A stretch of DNA of 32,337 nt from a virus. Below, piece after piece: positions 16,401 to 22,475 of the stretch. The notes under the pieces are model-generated. The model was not told where the DNA came from. It searched no databases and worked only from the letters and a program-made list of their open reading frames with translations. The translations under genes were made by a program, and so were the position numbers. The stretch lies in the IMG/VR virus record IMGVR_UViG_3300035667_000007, positions 1 to 32,337 of that record, one strand, 5' to 3'. Each line of letters opens with the position of its first letter. The first letter of the stretch is position 1.

Positions 16401-18245
16401 GGTAGAGTATTGGCAGAGTTGGCAGGGATTCCATTTGGTGATCTAATTAAGGCCATCGGCGCCATCGCCGCCGCTTTACTTATATTTGGTGGAGTTGCTT
16501 TCTTGCTTCAAGAAGCTATTCCTGCTTTGTTGGGTCTTGGCGTTGCCATGACGCTTCTCGGCGTAGCATTCGCCTTGTTCGGCCTTGGTGCGCTAGCCGT
16601 AGCCAAAGCATTCAAGCTTCTTGGCGAAGCTGGTCCTAAGAGCGCGGAAGCGCTAACGGCCGCTCTGGAAGCTATAGGTAAAGCTCTACCGTCCCTGCTT
16701 ACGGGGTTTGCACAAGGCGTCCTGGATCTACTTAATGTATTCGTGGATGCTGCTCCCGTTATTGCAAAGGGACTAGGGGTTATCCTTGGTCATATTATCG
16801 ATACACTGACTGAGTTGGTTCCCAAGGTTGCAGATCTTATCTTGGCTTTGGTCAAGGCCATTCTTGAGATACTCGTTGAAGCAATTCCCGACATAGCTGA
16901 CGCTGGTCGAGAGATTCTAATCGGTCTTCTTACGGGCATCAGAGATGATATTGGCGAAGTTGTTGAAGTGGCTCTCCAGGTAATCGAGAACTTCCTCAAT
17001 GCGATTGCCGATAATCTAGAGGACGTTATCGCCGCTGGCGTTGATGTAATTATCGCCTACATTACAGGAATTACAGATAGCGTCGACCAGATCGCGGAAG
17101 CCGCCGGTACTCTGATTCGGACGTTCATTCTTGCGCTAGCAGGACTTAATCAGGACATTATCAATGCCGGAGTTGATGCTCTAGTTGGTTTCCTCACGGG
17201 GATGACCAATAACGTAGCCAAGGTTATCACGGCTGTAGGCACGCTTATTACGACGTTCATCAATGCCGTAGCAAACCTGGCCACTCGAATCGCTACTTCA
17301 GGCACTAATGCGTTGGTTAGCTTCCTAAGTGGGATGACGAATAATACGACCAAGATCGCTACTGCGGTCACAACTCTGATTACATCATTCATCACTTCTG
17401 TGGCCAACAACGCAACGCGGATTGTGACATCCGGTACCAATGCTCTAATCAAGTTCGTTACTGGCATCGCTAACAACGTTGGAAAGGTCATCAAGGCAGG
17501 CGTTTCTGTCGTTATCAGCTTCATTCAGGGTATTGCCAATGCTGCGGTGAAGCTTGCTAGAGCTGCCTCTGATATCCTAATCAACTTCTTGAATGCTCTT
17601 GCTGATGTGATTCGCGATAAGAGTCCTGAGCTCAGGCAAGCCGGTCTGAACATCGCCGGAGCCATCATTGATGGTATTACTGGCGGAATGGCCAGTAAGG
17701 CTAAGAGTGTTGCTGAAGGATTTGCTGCCATGGCTCAAGGCGCTCTTGGTAGCGCCCTTGATATCTTCGGCATCAACTCTCCGTCCACTGTGTTCAGGGA
17801 TATTGGTCATAATGTGGCTGATGCTCTGGCGCTGGGTCTGGATGAGACTGATTCCGCGACCAAGAGTGCTATATCTCTTGCCGAGAGGACCACAAAGGCC
17901 GTCAACGACAGTATTGCTAGGGCTATGACTGAGGTTGATACTCTCCCCGAATTCAATCCAGTTGTCACGCCTGTCCTGGACCTGACTCGAGTTCAGAGTG
18001 GCGCGGAAGCTATCACAGGCCTCCTTGGTGATGGAAGGTCGTTCGCTCCGGATGTCTCGTTCCGTCAGGCAAATGCCATCGCGTCCACGAACATTCCGGA
18101 TGACGATTCTACTGGTGTTAGTGGTGGATCTAACGTTAAGTTCGAGCAGAACATTTATGCGCCTACTCGACTCGCAACTAGCGATATTTACAAGCAGACT
18201 CGTAATCAGATAACGCTGGCCAAAGAGGAGTTGAGCGTGCCATGA
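13446..18245 (+). CDS. Tape measure protein
   Basis: This 1599-residue protein sets tail length and is the largest in the window. The N-terminal region shows the tape measure core (FKEYELNIGSIQTILANTRA, then FGQMTKNIGTFTAAGVDLDT and AIKGISNLAAISGSSAEQAS). The central region (about 680-1060) is hydrophobic with many potential membrane segments and contains a 57-60 residue repeat. Residues 1184-1359 hold four 44-residue repeats. Near residue 1444, INSPSTVFRDIGHNVADALA is the conserved C-terminal motif of many tape measure proteins. At about 1.5 angstroms per residue the tail would be near 240 nm, which is an inference from the usual rule. ATG 13446 follows GGAGG and overlaps the previous gene. 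Confidence 0.95.
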   Translation: MASVDNRVVRMEFDNAAFERKIQSTLSMLGQLNKALEFKGAHKGLADVGAAANKINLAPLGNAVQSVSAGFIALSTVAITALAAITHAAITAGAAVVKALTLAPVLDGFKEYELNIGSIQTILANTRADGTSLREVNAALDELNDFSDKTIYNFGQMTKNIGTFTAAGVDLDTSVSAIKGISNLAAISGSSAEQASTAMYQLSQAVSTGTLKLMDWNSVVNAGMGGEVFQKALFNTGVAMHTITDAPVGTSFEEWTAKGNSFRDSLQDGWLTGEVLTNTLKGFTGDLTEAQLLSIGYTKQQAAEILELGRTGVEAATKIRTMSQLISTVKETIGSGWSETFRTVFGNFEEATELFTNINDSISGFVKRNADARNQLLSGWKELGGRDVLIKGLSDAFKGLGEILRPIKEAFRDVFPATTSKRLFEITQSFAAFTKSLRPSETTIENIKRIFTGLFSVLDIGVEVIKGAVGFIKDLVLQVTGLGSGNVVEFTADIADFFTRLREGLDEGAAIKRFFDDLGTAMQGPIQYIKDLKEAVFGLFDNFDTDQFDKVGDAAGRVQQRFGPLARLFERLAGLWEPLQDLAGRIGDILDKVGEVLGNWFSELGDKLADAMAPGDFDAVLDALNVSLLGGIALLISKFLKGGINFDIGGGLFSKISDSFEQLTGVLNAMQTSIRADALLKIAAAVTLLSASVIALSLIDSGDLTKALTAMAVGFAQLMGSFAIINQMDVGLLSGATFSAIAGGMILLSTAILILSGAVAVLGHMSWDDLLKGLLAVTVLLGVLTTSAIILSKNAGNIILASVGLVAMSTAISILAGAVALFATMEWDTLVKGFAGVTAGLLILAGAMHLMPKDLVLRGAGLILIATAMNILAGAVALFGTMEWSTITKGFLGIAGGLLIIAAAMRLMPPHMLAMSVGLIAVGVALNLIALAIKQFAGMSWEEIARGLVALAGAMLILVVATRAMSGALAGAAAMIIVAAAVAIIGRVLAELAGIPFGDLIKAIGAIAAALLIFGGVAFLLQEAIPALLGLGVAMTLLGVAFALFGLGALAVAKAFKLLGEAGPKSAEALTAALEAIGKALPSLLTGFAQGVLDLLNVFVDAAPVIAKGLGVILGHIIDTLTELVPKVADLILALVKAILEILVEAIPDIADAGREILIGLLTGIRDDIGEVVEVALQVIENFLNAIADNLEDVIAAGVDVIIAYITGITDSVDQIAEAAGTLIRTFILALAGLNQDIINAGVDALVGFLTGMTNNVAKVITAVGTLITTFINAVANLATRIATSGTNALVSFLSGMTNNTTKIATAVTTLITSFITSVANNATRIVTSGTNALIKFVTGIANNVGKVIKAGVSVVISFIQGIANAAVKLARAASDILINFLNALADVIRDKSPELRQAGLNIAGAIIDGITGGMASKAKSVAEGFAAMAQGALGSALDIFGINSPSTVFRDIGHNVADALALGLDETDSATKSAISLAERTTKAVNDSIARAMTEVDTLPEFNPVVTPVLDLTRVQSGAEAITGLLGDGRSFAPDVSFRQANAIASTNIPDDDSTGVSGGSNVKFEQNIYAPTRLATSDIYKQTRNQITLAKEELSVP
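15711..16340 (+). repeat. Degenerate repeat of 57-60 codons in tape measure gene
   Basis: Four successive units begin at about 15711, 15891, 16062 and 16233. Each starts with an AGAVALF-type segment, then MEW or MSW and an LxKG or IxKG turn, and then a hydrophobic run ending near an MP dipeptide. Units two and three are both exactly 57 codons (AGAVALFATMEWDTLVKGF and AGAVALFGTMEWSTITKGF). The first is 60 codons and the fourth is partial. The units would form pairs of hydrophobic helices and may insert in the host membrane during DNA ejection. Confidence 0.7.
16995..17522 (+). repeat. Four tandem 132-bp (44-codon) repeats in tape measure gene
   Basis: The units are 16995-17126, 17127-17258, 17259-17390 and 17391-17522 (residues 1184-1227, 1228-1271, 1272-1315 and 1316-1359). 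Each has the same frame of landmarks: an AG or SG followed by a small residue near position 14, a FLTGMTNN-like segment near position 22, and a TLITTF-like end at position 39-44. Protein similarity is strong while the DNA has diverged, so the repeat is old. Forty-four residues equals four hendecads, the periodicity expected for long tape measure helices. Confidence 0.8.
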
Positions 18246-19093
18246 GACTTACATCTGTGGTTCTGTCCACTTCCGATTTGGTCGAAGAGATTATATTCTC
18301 GCTTGACGAAACTGATCCTAGTAATCGTTATCTCGCTCGAGCTATTGTCGGAATTGACGCAGAAGAGATCATCCCTAAGTTCTATGCTCTTGGCGCTGTC
18401 TCAGGCAGGAAGATGTACGAGTTCACTATGAAGCCCCGAGAGATTGTAGCCCGGGTGTCTCTTAATCCAATGTTTGGCATCAACGAAGATGTTAGCGATA
18501 TTCGGGATGCTATTTATCGTCTCATTTCCGCTAATAGATTCGGTGAGTTGGTCCTTCAATTCCGATCGGGTTCATCCATCGTCTCAGGGATCAGTGGTCT
18601 GATAACGAAGATGGAGGTTCCATATTTCACGAGATCTCCGGAACTTCAAATTACGATTCAATGTAATGATCCAATGTTCCGATCGGTTGTCCCGGCTAGT
18701 TTCGACGAGGATGATCTACCAAGCGCTAATCCAATTAAAATTGTCGATGATGCATCTACTGCGCCTCATGGATTCAGTCTTAAGGTGAAGTTTACTGCGA
18801 CCACGACAACCTTTGCCGTTCAAGATGATCCGACAACGCCGGATTGGAAATTCGAAGTTACTCCATCTTCATCTTTCCTTATTAATGACGAACTTGAGGT
18901 GTCCAGTGAATACGGCAACAAGCGGGTATTCCTGAACAGAGCCATCGGTTCCGATATCGAGCTTATGGACAAGGTTGTGTCCGGATCGGTGTGGCCACAG
19001 ATCTTCCCAGGCCCAAATGTTCTATATTTCCCACAAATCGCCAACTTCGATTGGTTAGAAATAACACATAATTCGGCTTTCTGGGGGGTTTAA
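18242..19093 (+). CDS. Distal tail protein (Dit-like)
   Basis: The 283-residue protein follows the tape measure gene with an ATGA overlap, the normal place for the distal tail protein that forms the hub at the tail tip. The N-terminal part (FSLDETDPSNRYLARAIVGI, GRKMYEFTMKPREIVARVSL, and LVLQFRSGSSIVSGISGLIT) matches siphovirus tail proteins with the beta-sandwich and belt of Dit. The C-terminal part (about 170-283) is another beta-rich domain (FSLKVKFTATTTTFAVQDD). It would hold the tail tube end and the Gp37-like protein encoded next. Confidence 0.78.
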   Translation: MRLTSVVLSTSDLVEEIIFSLDETDPSNRYLARAIVGIDAEEIIPKFYALGAVSGRKMYEFTMKPREIVARVSLNPMFGINEDVSDIRDAIYRLISANRFGELVLQFRSGSSIVSGISGLITKMEVPYFTRSPELQITIQCNDPMFRSVVPASFDEDDLPSANPIKIVDDASTAPHGFSLKVKFTATTTTFAVQDDPTTPDWKFEVTPSSSFLINDELEVSSEYGNKRVFLNRAIGSDIELMDKVVSGSVWPQIFPGPNVLYFPQIANFDWLEITHNSAFWGV

Positions 19094-19095
19094 TC

Positions 19096-20184
19096 ATGGA
19101 TCTAATTAAACTGTCCTCTGTGACTGCTAACGAGACAGAACTAAGTCTTGGTGAAACGATTAATGGATATACCAGTGTAACGTGGGTTGAGCGATATCGA
19201 GATCCAGGCGATTTCAAGATCGAAGCGCGTCTTAGTAGTGGTCTAAGGGATTTATTGCCCATCGGGTCGTTTGTGACTCATCTTAATACCGAAACCGTAA
19301 TGACGGTTGAGAATCATAATATCAAACAGCCTAAGGACGAAGATCCGGAGATCACCATTAGTGGTAGATGTTTCACCAGTTTCCTTGAGAACAGGATTCT
19401 TGGCGATCAAGCGTTGACAAACGAGATCACAGATTACACTTTGGCCTCCGATGCTACATGGGATCAAGCAGTATTACTTATCAATGATCACATCATCGAT
19501 CCAGCCAACGTAAACGGACGCCTTATTGGGGTTGATGTCGACAACACTGCTAGTGGTACTGTTACGACCGAGGCTCGGACCTTGCGCCCTGGTGACGTCC
19601 ATCAAGCGGTCCTTGATATTCTCAAAGTCGATGATTTAGGCATACGGTCTATTAGACCCACTCCTACCGATCCATTGACATATTTCACGATTTATCGAGG
19701 TGACGATATTTCCTCAACTGTTCGTTTCTCTTGGATGAGAGGCGATCTTGAGGAATTAGAGTACTTCTACAGTAATAAGAAGTTCAAGAATCGTGCTATG
19801 GTCATGGGAAGATGGGTTCAGGCCACCATTAACCCTACCGGGGCGCTTAATTACGATCAGCGTACGATGTTGGTAGACGCCAGTTGGATAGATGAGCGGC
19901 AACCCGCATATCCTGCAGGTGGAGCTCTTGCCTTGATCATCGCAGCCATGCAGATCACCGGTGATCAAGCCCTAAAGGCCCAAACCAACGTAGCGATCAC
20001 TCGAGCAGACGTTTCCGAGAACACAAACCTTCGCTATCGGCGAGATTATCAGTTAGGAGACCTAGTTACGGTTGATGGCGACTTCGGATCTTCGGCAGTT
20101 ATGCGCGTTATCGAATATGCCGAAATCGAAGACGAAACAGGCGCAAGTGGACATCCTACACTAGCTATTCCGGGAGAGTTTTGA
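19096..20184 (+). CDS. Tail tip protein, ReqiPepy6 Gp37-like family
   Basis: This 362-residue protein matches the Siphovirus_Gp37 family (PF14594, named from Rhodococcus phage ReqiPepy6). Landmarks are the N-terminal YTSVTWVERYRDPGDFKIEA, then LPIGSFVTHLNTETVMTVEN, PEITISGRCFTSFLENRILG, and a C-terminal YRRDYQLGDLVTV followed by VMRVIEYAEIEDE. The fold resembles tail hub and baseplate (Tal-like) proteins, and these are placed at the tail tip below Dit. The start ATG 19096 is two bases after the Dit stop. Family recognition is by pattern from memory and I am fairly confident of it. Confidence 0.8.
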   Translation: MDLIKLSSVTANETELSLGETINGYTSVTWVERYRDPGDFKIEARLSSGLRDLLPIGSFVTHLNTETVMTVENHNIKQPKDEDPEITISGRCFTSFLENRILGDQALTNEITDYTLASDATWDQAVLLINDHIIDPANVNGRLIGVDVDNTASGTVTTEARTLRPGDVHQAVLDILKVDDLGIRSIRPTPTDPLTYFTIYRGDDISSTVRFSWMRGDLEELEYFYSNKKFKNRAMVMGRWVQATINPTGALNYDQRTMLVDASWIDERQPAYPAGGALALIIAAMQITGDQALKAQTNVAITRADVSENTNLRYRRDYQLGDLVTVDGDFGSSAVMRVIEYAEIEDETGASGHPTLAIPGEF

Positions 20185-20185
20185 C

Positions 20186-20575
20186 ATGGCTGATTTCACG
20201 TTGAGTAATTCCGTTTATGACAAGCTCAAGAAGCTCACTCAAGTCGGACTTCCGGCCATTGGGTCGCTATATTTCGGATTATCCAATATTTGGAACTGGG
20301 CCGGCGCTGAAGAAGTTGTCGGAAGCCTTGCGCTCATTACTACTTTCCTAGGTCTTGTTTTGGGCGCCAGCAGCAAGAATTACGACTCCGATAAAGATAT
20401 TGCTGGAGATTTCGTTATCGACACCAATCCGGACGGCACAAAGGTCGTCAGGCTTGATTTGAACGATGAAGCAAGCAATGTGATCGAGCGAGACCGCATC
20501 ACATTCAAGGTGGTCGATACGGAAAAGCAATTCTGGAACGGTAACGAGGAAGCCTTCGATAACCTCGCAACTTAA
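20186..20575 (+). CDS. Holin, r1t-type
   Basis: The 129-residue protein has two predicted membrane helices, VGLPAIGSLYFGLSNIWNW (about 20-38) and EEVVGSLALITTFLGLVLGA (about 42-61), joined by a short loop. The pattern LKKLTQVGLPAIGSLYFGLS followed by a second helix and ASSKNY matches the phage r1t holin family. It permits endolysin to cross the membrane. The C-terminal tail of about 65 residues (DFVIDTNPDGTKVVRLDLND) is long for the family and looks like a small soluble domain. The gene ends the tail operon and overlaps the first promoter-like element, which starts within its last codons. The endolysin is about 17 kb upstream. Confidence 0.78.
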   Translation: MADFTLSNSVYDKLKKLTQVGLPAIGSLYFGLSNIWNWAGAEEVVGSLALITTFLGLVLGASSKNYDSDKDIAGDFVIDTNPDGTKVVRLDLNDEASNVIERDRITFKVVDTEKQFWNGNEEAFDNLAT

Positions 20576-20593
20576 ACATCCTTTATAATGAGA
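20565..20593 (+). promoter_or_regulatory. Promoter-like element, copy 1
   Basis: TCGCA at 20565-20569, 14 bases, then TATAATGAGA at 20584-20593. An ACAT block lies at spacer positions 7-10. The predicted start point near 20596 gives a 16-base leader to the ATG at 20612. There is no TTGACA-like box. The upstream half lies inside the holin gene's final codons. Confidence 0.7.
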
Positions 20594-20611
20594 ACATAGA
20601 GAGGATGTCTG

Positions 20612-20908
20612 ATGAAGAACATTTTCCAGAAGAGTCCGTCAAAGCTTGACGAACCCATCAACAAGGTTCTGCTGAGTATGGCAGACGTTGAACCAGGTTC
20701 TCCAGAGAGTGACAAGCTGACGAAGCAGTTGGAACGTCTGATGAAGTTGCAGGTTGAAGAGCCCCGCGATGGAATCAGTGCGGACACACTGGCCGTTGTG
20801 GCTGGCAATCTTCTGGGAATCCTGGTCATCGTCGCGTACGAGCAGAAGCACGTGATGGTTTCGAAGGGCCTTGGGCTGATCCTACGGAGTAAAAGCTCCA
20901 GCATGTAG
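20612..20908 (+). CDS. Small membrane protein
   Basis: The 98-residue protein has a charged N-terminal part with a helix (SDKLTKQLERLMKLQVEEPR) and one predicted membrane helix (TLAVVAGNLLGILVIVAYEQ, about 59-78) followed by KHVMVSKGLGLIL. The segment NLLGILVIVAYEQKHVMVSK recurs in small membrane proteins of many actinophages, from memory. ATG 20612 follows GAGAGGATG and is driven by promoter copy 1; a strong hairpin terminator follows. It stands as its own short transcription unit. No function is known to me. Confidence 0.7.
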   Translation: MKNIFQKSPSKLDEPINKVLLSMADVEPGSPESDKLTKQLERLMKLQVEEPRDGISADTLAVVAGNLLGILVIVAYEQKHVMVSKGLGLILRSKSSSM

Positions 20909-20922
20909 TCCCCGCTATGAAC

Positions 20923-20978
20923 GAAAACTCAGAAGCTGTGTGAGATGTAATAGAATCTTGCATGGCTTCTGAGTTTTC
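20923..20978 (+). terminator. Intrinsic terminator
   Basis: A perfect 14-bp stem pairs 20923-20936 (GAAAACTCAGAAGC) with 20965-20978 (GCTTCTGAGTTTTC), with a 28-base loop. The GC core (CTCAGAAGC) followed by TTTT is terminator-like. Its distal end overlaps promoter copy 2, so terminator and promoter share the TTTTCGC sequence. Confidence 0.65.
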
Positions 20979-21001
20979 GCGGGATTTACATGGGATCTAA
21001 T
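20977..21001 (+). promoter_or_regulatory. Promoter-like element, copy 2 (variant)
   Basis: TCGCG at 20977-20981, 14 bases containing TTTACAT, then TCTAAT at 20996-21001. The spacing matches the other four copies exactly, but the -10 box has one change and the following GAGA is replaced by Ts. It would start a transcript near 21008, upstream of the candidate small ORF at 21068. Confidence 0.5.
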
Positions 21002-21067
21002 TTTTTTTGCCAATTTACGAAAAAACACCCCTCTATATGGCTATGTGACGGCCTGTGAGAGGGTAAA

Positions 21068-21178
21068 ATGGGGTCTTATGGCCGAAATTATATGAAACGT
21101 CTTAGAACGCAAAATAGGGGTGTCTCAGACAAAATGGTCATTTTTAGGTCAAAAAAATCCCGGGGGGAGACTTTCTGA
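21068..21178 (+). CDS. Candidate small basic ORF
   Basis: ATG 21068 follows GAGAGGG at a four-base distance. The 36-residue product would be very basic (MGSYGRNYMKRLRTQNRGVS, ending in FRSKKSRGETF). It lies downstream of promoter copy 2 and within a longer inverted repeat. Support is weak: it is short, AT-rich, and overlaps potential RNA structure. It could equally be a non-coding RNA. I recognise no homologue. Confidence 0.25.
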   Translation: MGSYGRNYMKRLRTQNRGVSDKMVIFRSKKSRGETF

Positions 21179-21185
21179 CAACAAT

Positions 21186-21214
21186 TCGCATGTCTTACAC
21201 GGCATATAATGAGA
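21186..21214 (+). promoter_or_regulatory. Promoter-like element, copy 3
   Basis: TCGCA at 21186-21190, 14 bases with TTACAC, then TATAATGAGA from 21205. The predicted start point near 21217 gives a 19-base leader with AAGGAG before the ATG at 21236. No TTGACA-like box is present at the usual distance. Confidence 0.75.
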
Positions 21215-21235
21215 ACTAACCGCTAAGGAGCACGA

Positions 21236-21445
21236 ATGTTTAATCGACAGATCGAGATGCGCCTGGTGAAGAAGAGCAAGAAGAACGCCGACGAGGCGAG
21301 CACCCCCGAGGTTTCGGCCGAAGATATCAACAACATACTTGAAGATGTCATCACCGGAACCGGTAGGGTGATCGTCCAAGTCGCTGCGTCCCTCATGCTC
21401 GTCGACACCGTGCGCAAGATCGTCATCAACCGACTGTCCAAGTGA
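21236..21445 (+). CDS. Small membrane-associated protein
   Basis: The 69-residue protein has a basic N-terminus (MFNRQIEMRLVKKSKKNADE), an acidic middle and a hydrophobic helix (RVIVQVAASLMLVDTVRKIV, about 44-63). Similar short proteins starting MFNRQ occur in many actinophages next to small membrane proteins, from memory. ATG 21236 follows AAGGAG, with promoter copy 3 upstream and a hairpin terminator just after, so the gene is a separate unit. No function is known to me. Confidence 0.65.
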   Translation: MFNRQIEMRLVKKSKKNADEASTPEVSAEDINNILEDVITGTGRVIVQVAASLMLVDTVRKIVINRLSK

Positions 21446-21452
21446 AGTTCAG

Positions 21453-21479
21453 CCTAAGCCCTACATGGGTTTAGGTTTT
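21453..21479 (+). terminator. Intrinsic terminator
   Basis: A 9-bp stem pairs CCTAAGCCC (21453-21461) with GGGTTTAGG (21467-21475), one G-T pair included, loop TACAT, followed by TTTT. Its T tract runs straight into the TCGCA of promoter copy 4. Confidence 0.75.
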
Positions 21480-21507
21480 CGCAAAATATACATGGCCTAT
21501 AATGAGA
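21479..21507 (+). promoter_or_regulatory. Promoter-like element, copy 4
   Basis: TCGCA at 21479-21483, 14 bases with ATACAT, then TATAATGAGA from 21498. The start point is predicted near 21510, giving a leader of about 122 bases to the ATG at 21632, unlike the 16-19 base leaders of copies 1, 3 and 5. Confidence 0.75.
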
Positions 21508-21509
21508 GG

Positions 21510-21631
21510 GGGTGAGACACGAATCTGTAGGTGAAAGACCTACCCACCCGGTGCGGGAGCTGAACCGCAAAATCATAGTTTACGCTGGACTATGAACCTG
21601 AACCTCTTATTCCTTTTTTGTTGGAGGACAT
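21510..21631 (+). ncRNA. Structured 5' leader, possible regulatory RNA
   Basis: The 122-base leader can fold into several stems: GGGTG (21510-21514) with CACCC (21545-21549) enclosing the hairpin GTAGGT/ACCTAC (21527-21532 and 21538-21543); GCGG/CCGC (21553-21556 and 21565-21568); and TCATAGT/ACTATGA (21573-21579 and 21589-21595). A TTTTTT run at 21614-21619 precedes the ribosome binding site. It does not match a tRNA or a riboswitch that I recognise. A GTG at 21512 would open a 27-codon leaderless reading frame, a rival explanation. It may regulate the gene at 21632 and the SGNH hydrolase. Confidence 0.45.
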
Positions 21632-21958
21632 ATGACTGAAGATTACGAACTCATCAGTGCGGGCAATATCCAAAAAGGTGATGAGATTCGAATCGGCGAT
21701 AGCTGGCATACCTGTCGTGGTGTGACTCACCAAGGGATTGAAATCGTCATGGTGATCTTTGACGTCGTCCTCACAACGGGCATGGACAGTTTTATGGTTG
21801 TTCCCATCGATCTTATTATCCCAAAGAGGGTTTACAATGAAGCGAATTCTAATCCTGCTCGTGGTTTCACTGGGGTTTCTGTCGTGCGTGGCTTGCCAAC
21901 CGGAGACAATCGTTACCCCAATCCGGCAGACCCCGGGGACCATCCATCTCGAGGGTGA
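21632..21958 (+). CDS. Small protein, 3' end overlaps SGNH hydrolase gene
   Basis: ATG 21632 follows TTGGAGG. The 108-residue product has a plausible beta-rich N-terminal domain (residues 1-68: SAGNIQKGDEIRIGDSWHTC, IEIVMVIFDVVLTTGMDSFM) and a low-complexity Pro/Gly/Asn-rich C-terminus. The last 122 bases overlap the SGNH hydrolase gene in another frame. The N-terminal part looks real; the C-terminal 40 residues may only be a by-product of the overlap. No family is recognised. Its function may be regulatory or structural. Confidence 0.5.
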   Translation: MTEDYELISAGNIQKGDEIRIGDSWHTCRGVTHQGIEIVMVIFDVVLTTGMDSFMVVPIDLIIPKRVYNEANSNPARGFTGVSVVRGLPTGDNRYPNPADPGDHPSRG

Positions 21959-22475
21959 TTCCGTTACCTTTCTTACCTACTACAACTCCGGCATTCCCGG
22001 GTTCTGGACCTCTGGAGAGTTCGTCCCCGGTTCCAGCGCTGCTGTGAATCCCGCTGGCGAGCCTGCCATGAAGCGCGTTCCGCGCATGGTCGCTCAAGGC
22101 AAAGTCGATAAGCTCGTCTGGGCTCTTGGTCCGAACGATATTCGTATCGCTAAGGGTCGTTGGTCAACGCAGGACCAGTGGATCTGGTACGACGTTCTTG
22201 CGAACAAGGTTCCTTCCTCGAGCTGTATCGTCATCGCCAAGCCCTGGGTCATGCAATCGGGTTGGGCCACGTTCCCCAAGGCGGCTCTGGACGCGCTGAG
22301 CGCCTGGATTGATAACTTCGCCGCGAATCATCCCAATGTCGTGGTGGTGGATTGGAAGCCGATCTTCGAAGCGCATCCTGAATACGCGGCACCTGACGGA
22401 GTTCATATTTCCGGCCAAGCGGCTGCGGTGGCTAGGGACGCCATGTACCGTGAAGGGATTTCGCACTGTGGGTAA
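21837..22475 (+). CDS. Secreted SGNH/GDSL-type hydrolase
   Basis: ATG 21837 follows AAAGAGGG. The 212-residue protein begins with a signal sequence (MKRILILLVVSLGFLSCVAC); the cysteines at 17 and 20 give only a weak lipobox, so both lipoprotein and secreted forms are possible. SGNH blocks are present: EGDSVTF (Ser42, block I), ALGPNDIR (Asn100, block III) and PDGVHIS (Asp187, His190, block V). The block II Gly is not certain. SGNH enzymes are esterases or deacetylases acting on carbohydrates, lipids or acyl groups. Acting outside the cell, it could alter the host envelope. A longer in-frame start lies upstream without a ribosome binding site. Confidence 0.8.
   Translation: MKRILILLVVSLGFLSCVACQPETIVTPIRQTPGTIHLEGDSVTFLTYYNSGIPGFWTSGEFVPGSSAAVNPAGEPAMKRVPRMVAQGKVDKLVWALGPNDIRIAKGRWSTQDQWIWYDVLANKVPSSSCIVIAKPWVMQSGWATFPKAALDALSAWIDNFAANHPNVVVVDWKPIFEAHPEYAAPDGVHISGQAAAVARDAMYREGISHCG

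Larger units (their letters stand above)
21002..21235 (+). other. Intergenic region with inverted repeat
   Basis: No known gene is seen between 20909 and 21235 (327 bases). It holds the terminator at 20923, promoter copies 2 and 3, and an AT-rich stretch with an inverted repeat: ACACCCCT at 21025-21032 and AGGGGTGT at 21116-21123. A shorter pair, CCCTCT at 21030-21035 and AGAGGG at 21058-21063, could form an alternative hairpin. One candidate ORF of 36 codons lies inside (separate entry). Confidence 0.4.

Noticed and set aside
15182-16465. Long reading frames on the minus strand over the tape measure gene
   Set aside because: They mirror the codon bias of the + strand gene, have no ribosome binding sites and show low-complexity composition.
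21501-21610. Closing stem AATGAGAGG (21501-21509) with CCTCTTATT (21602-21610) for a compact RNA
   Set aside because: The left strand overlaps the -10 box TATAATGAGA of promoter copy 4, so it lies mostly upstream of the predicted start and would not be in the RNA.
21510-21631. tRNA or tmRNA gene in the structured leader
   Set aside because: There is no TTCGANNC-type T-loop, no CCA end and no cloverleaf spacing; only separate hairpins are seen.
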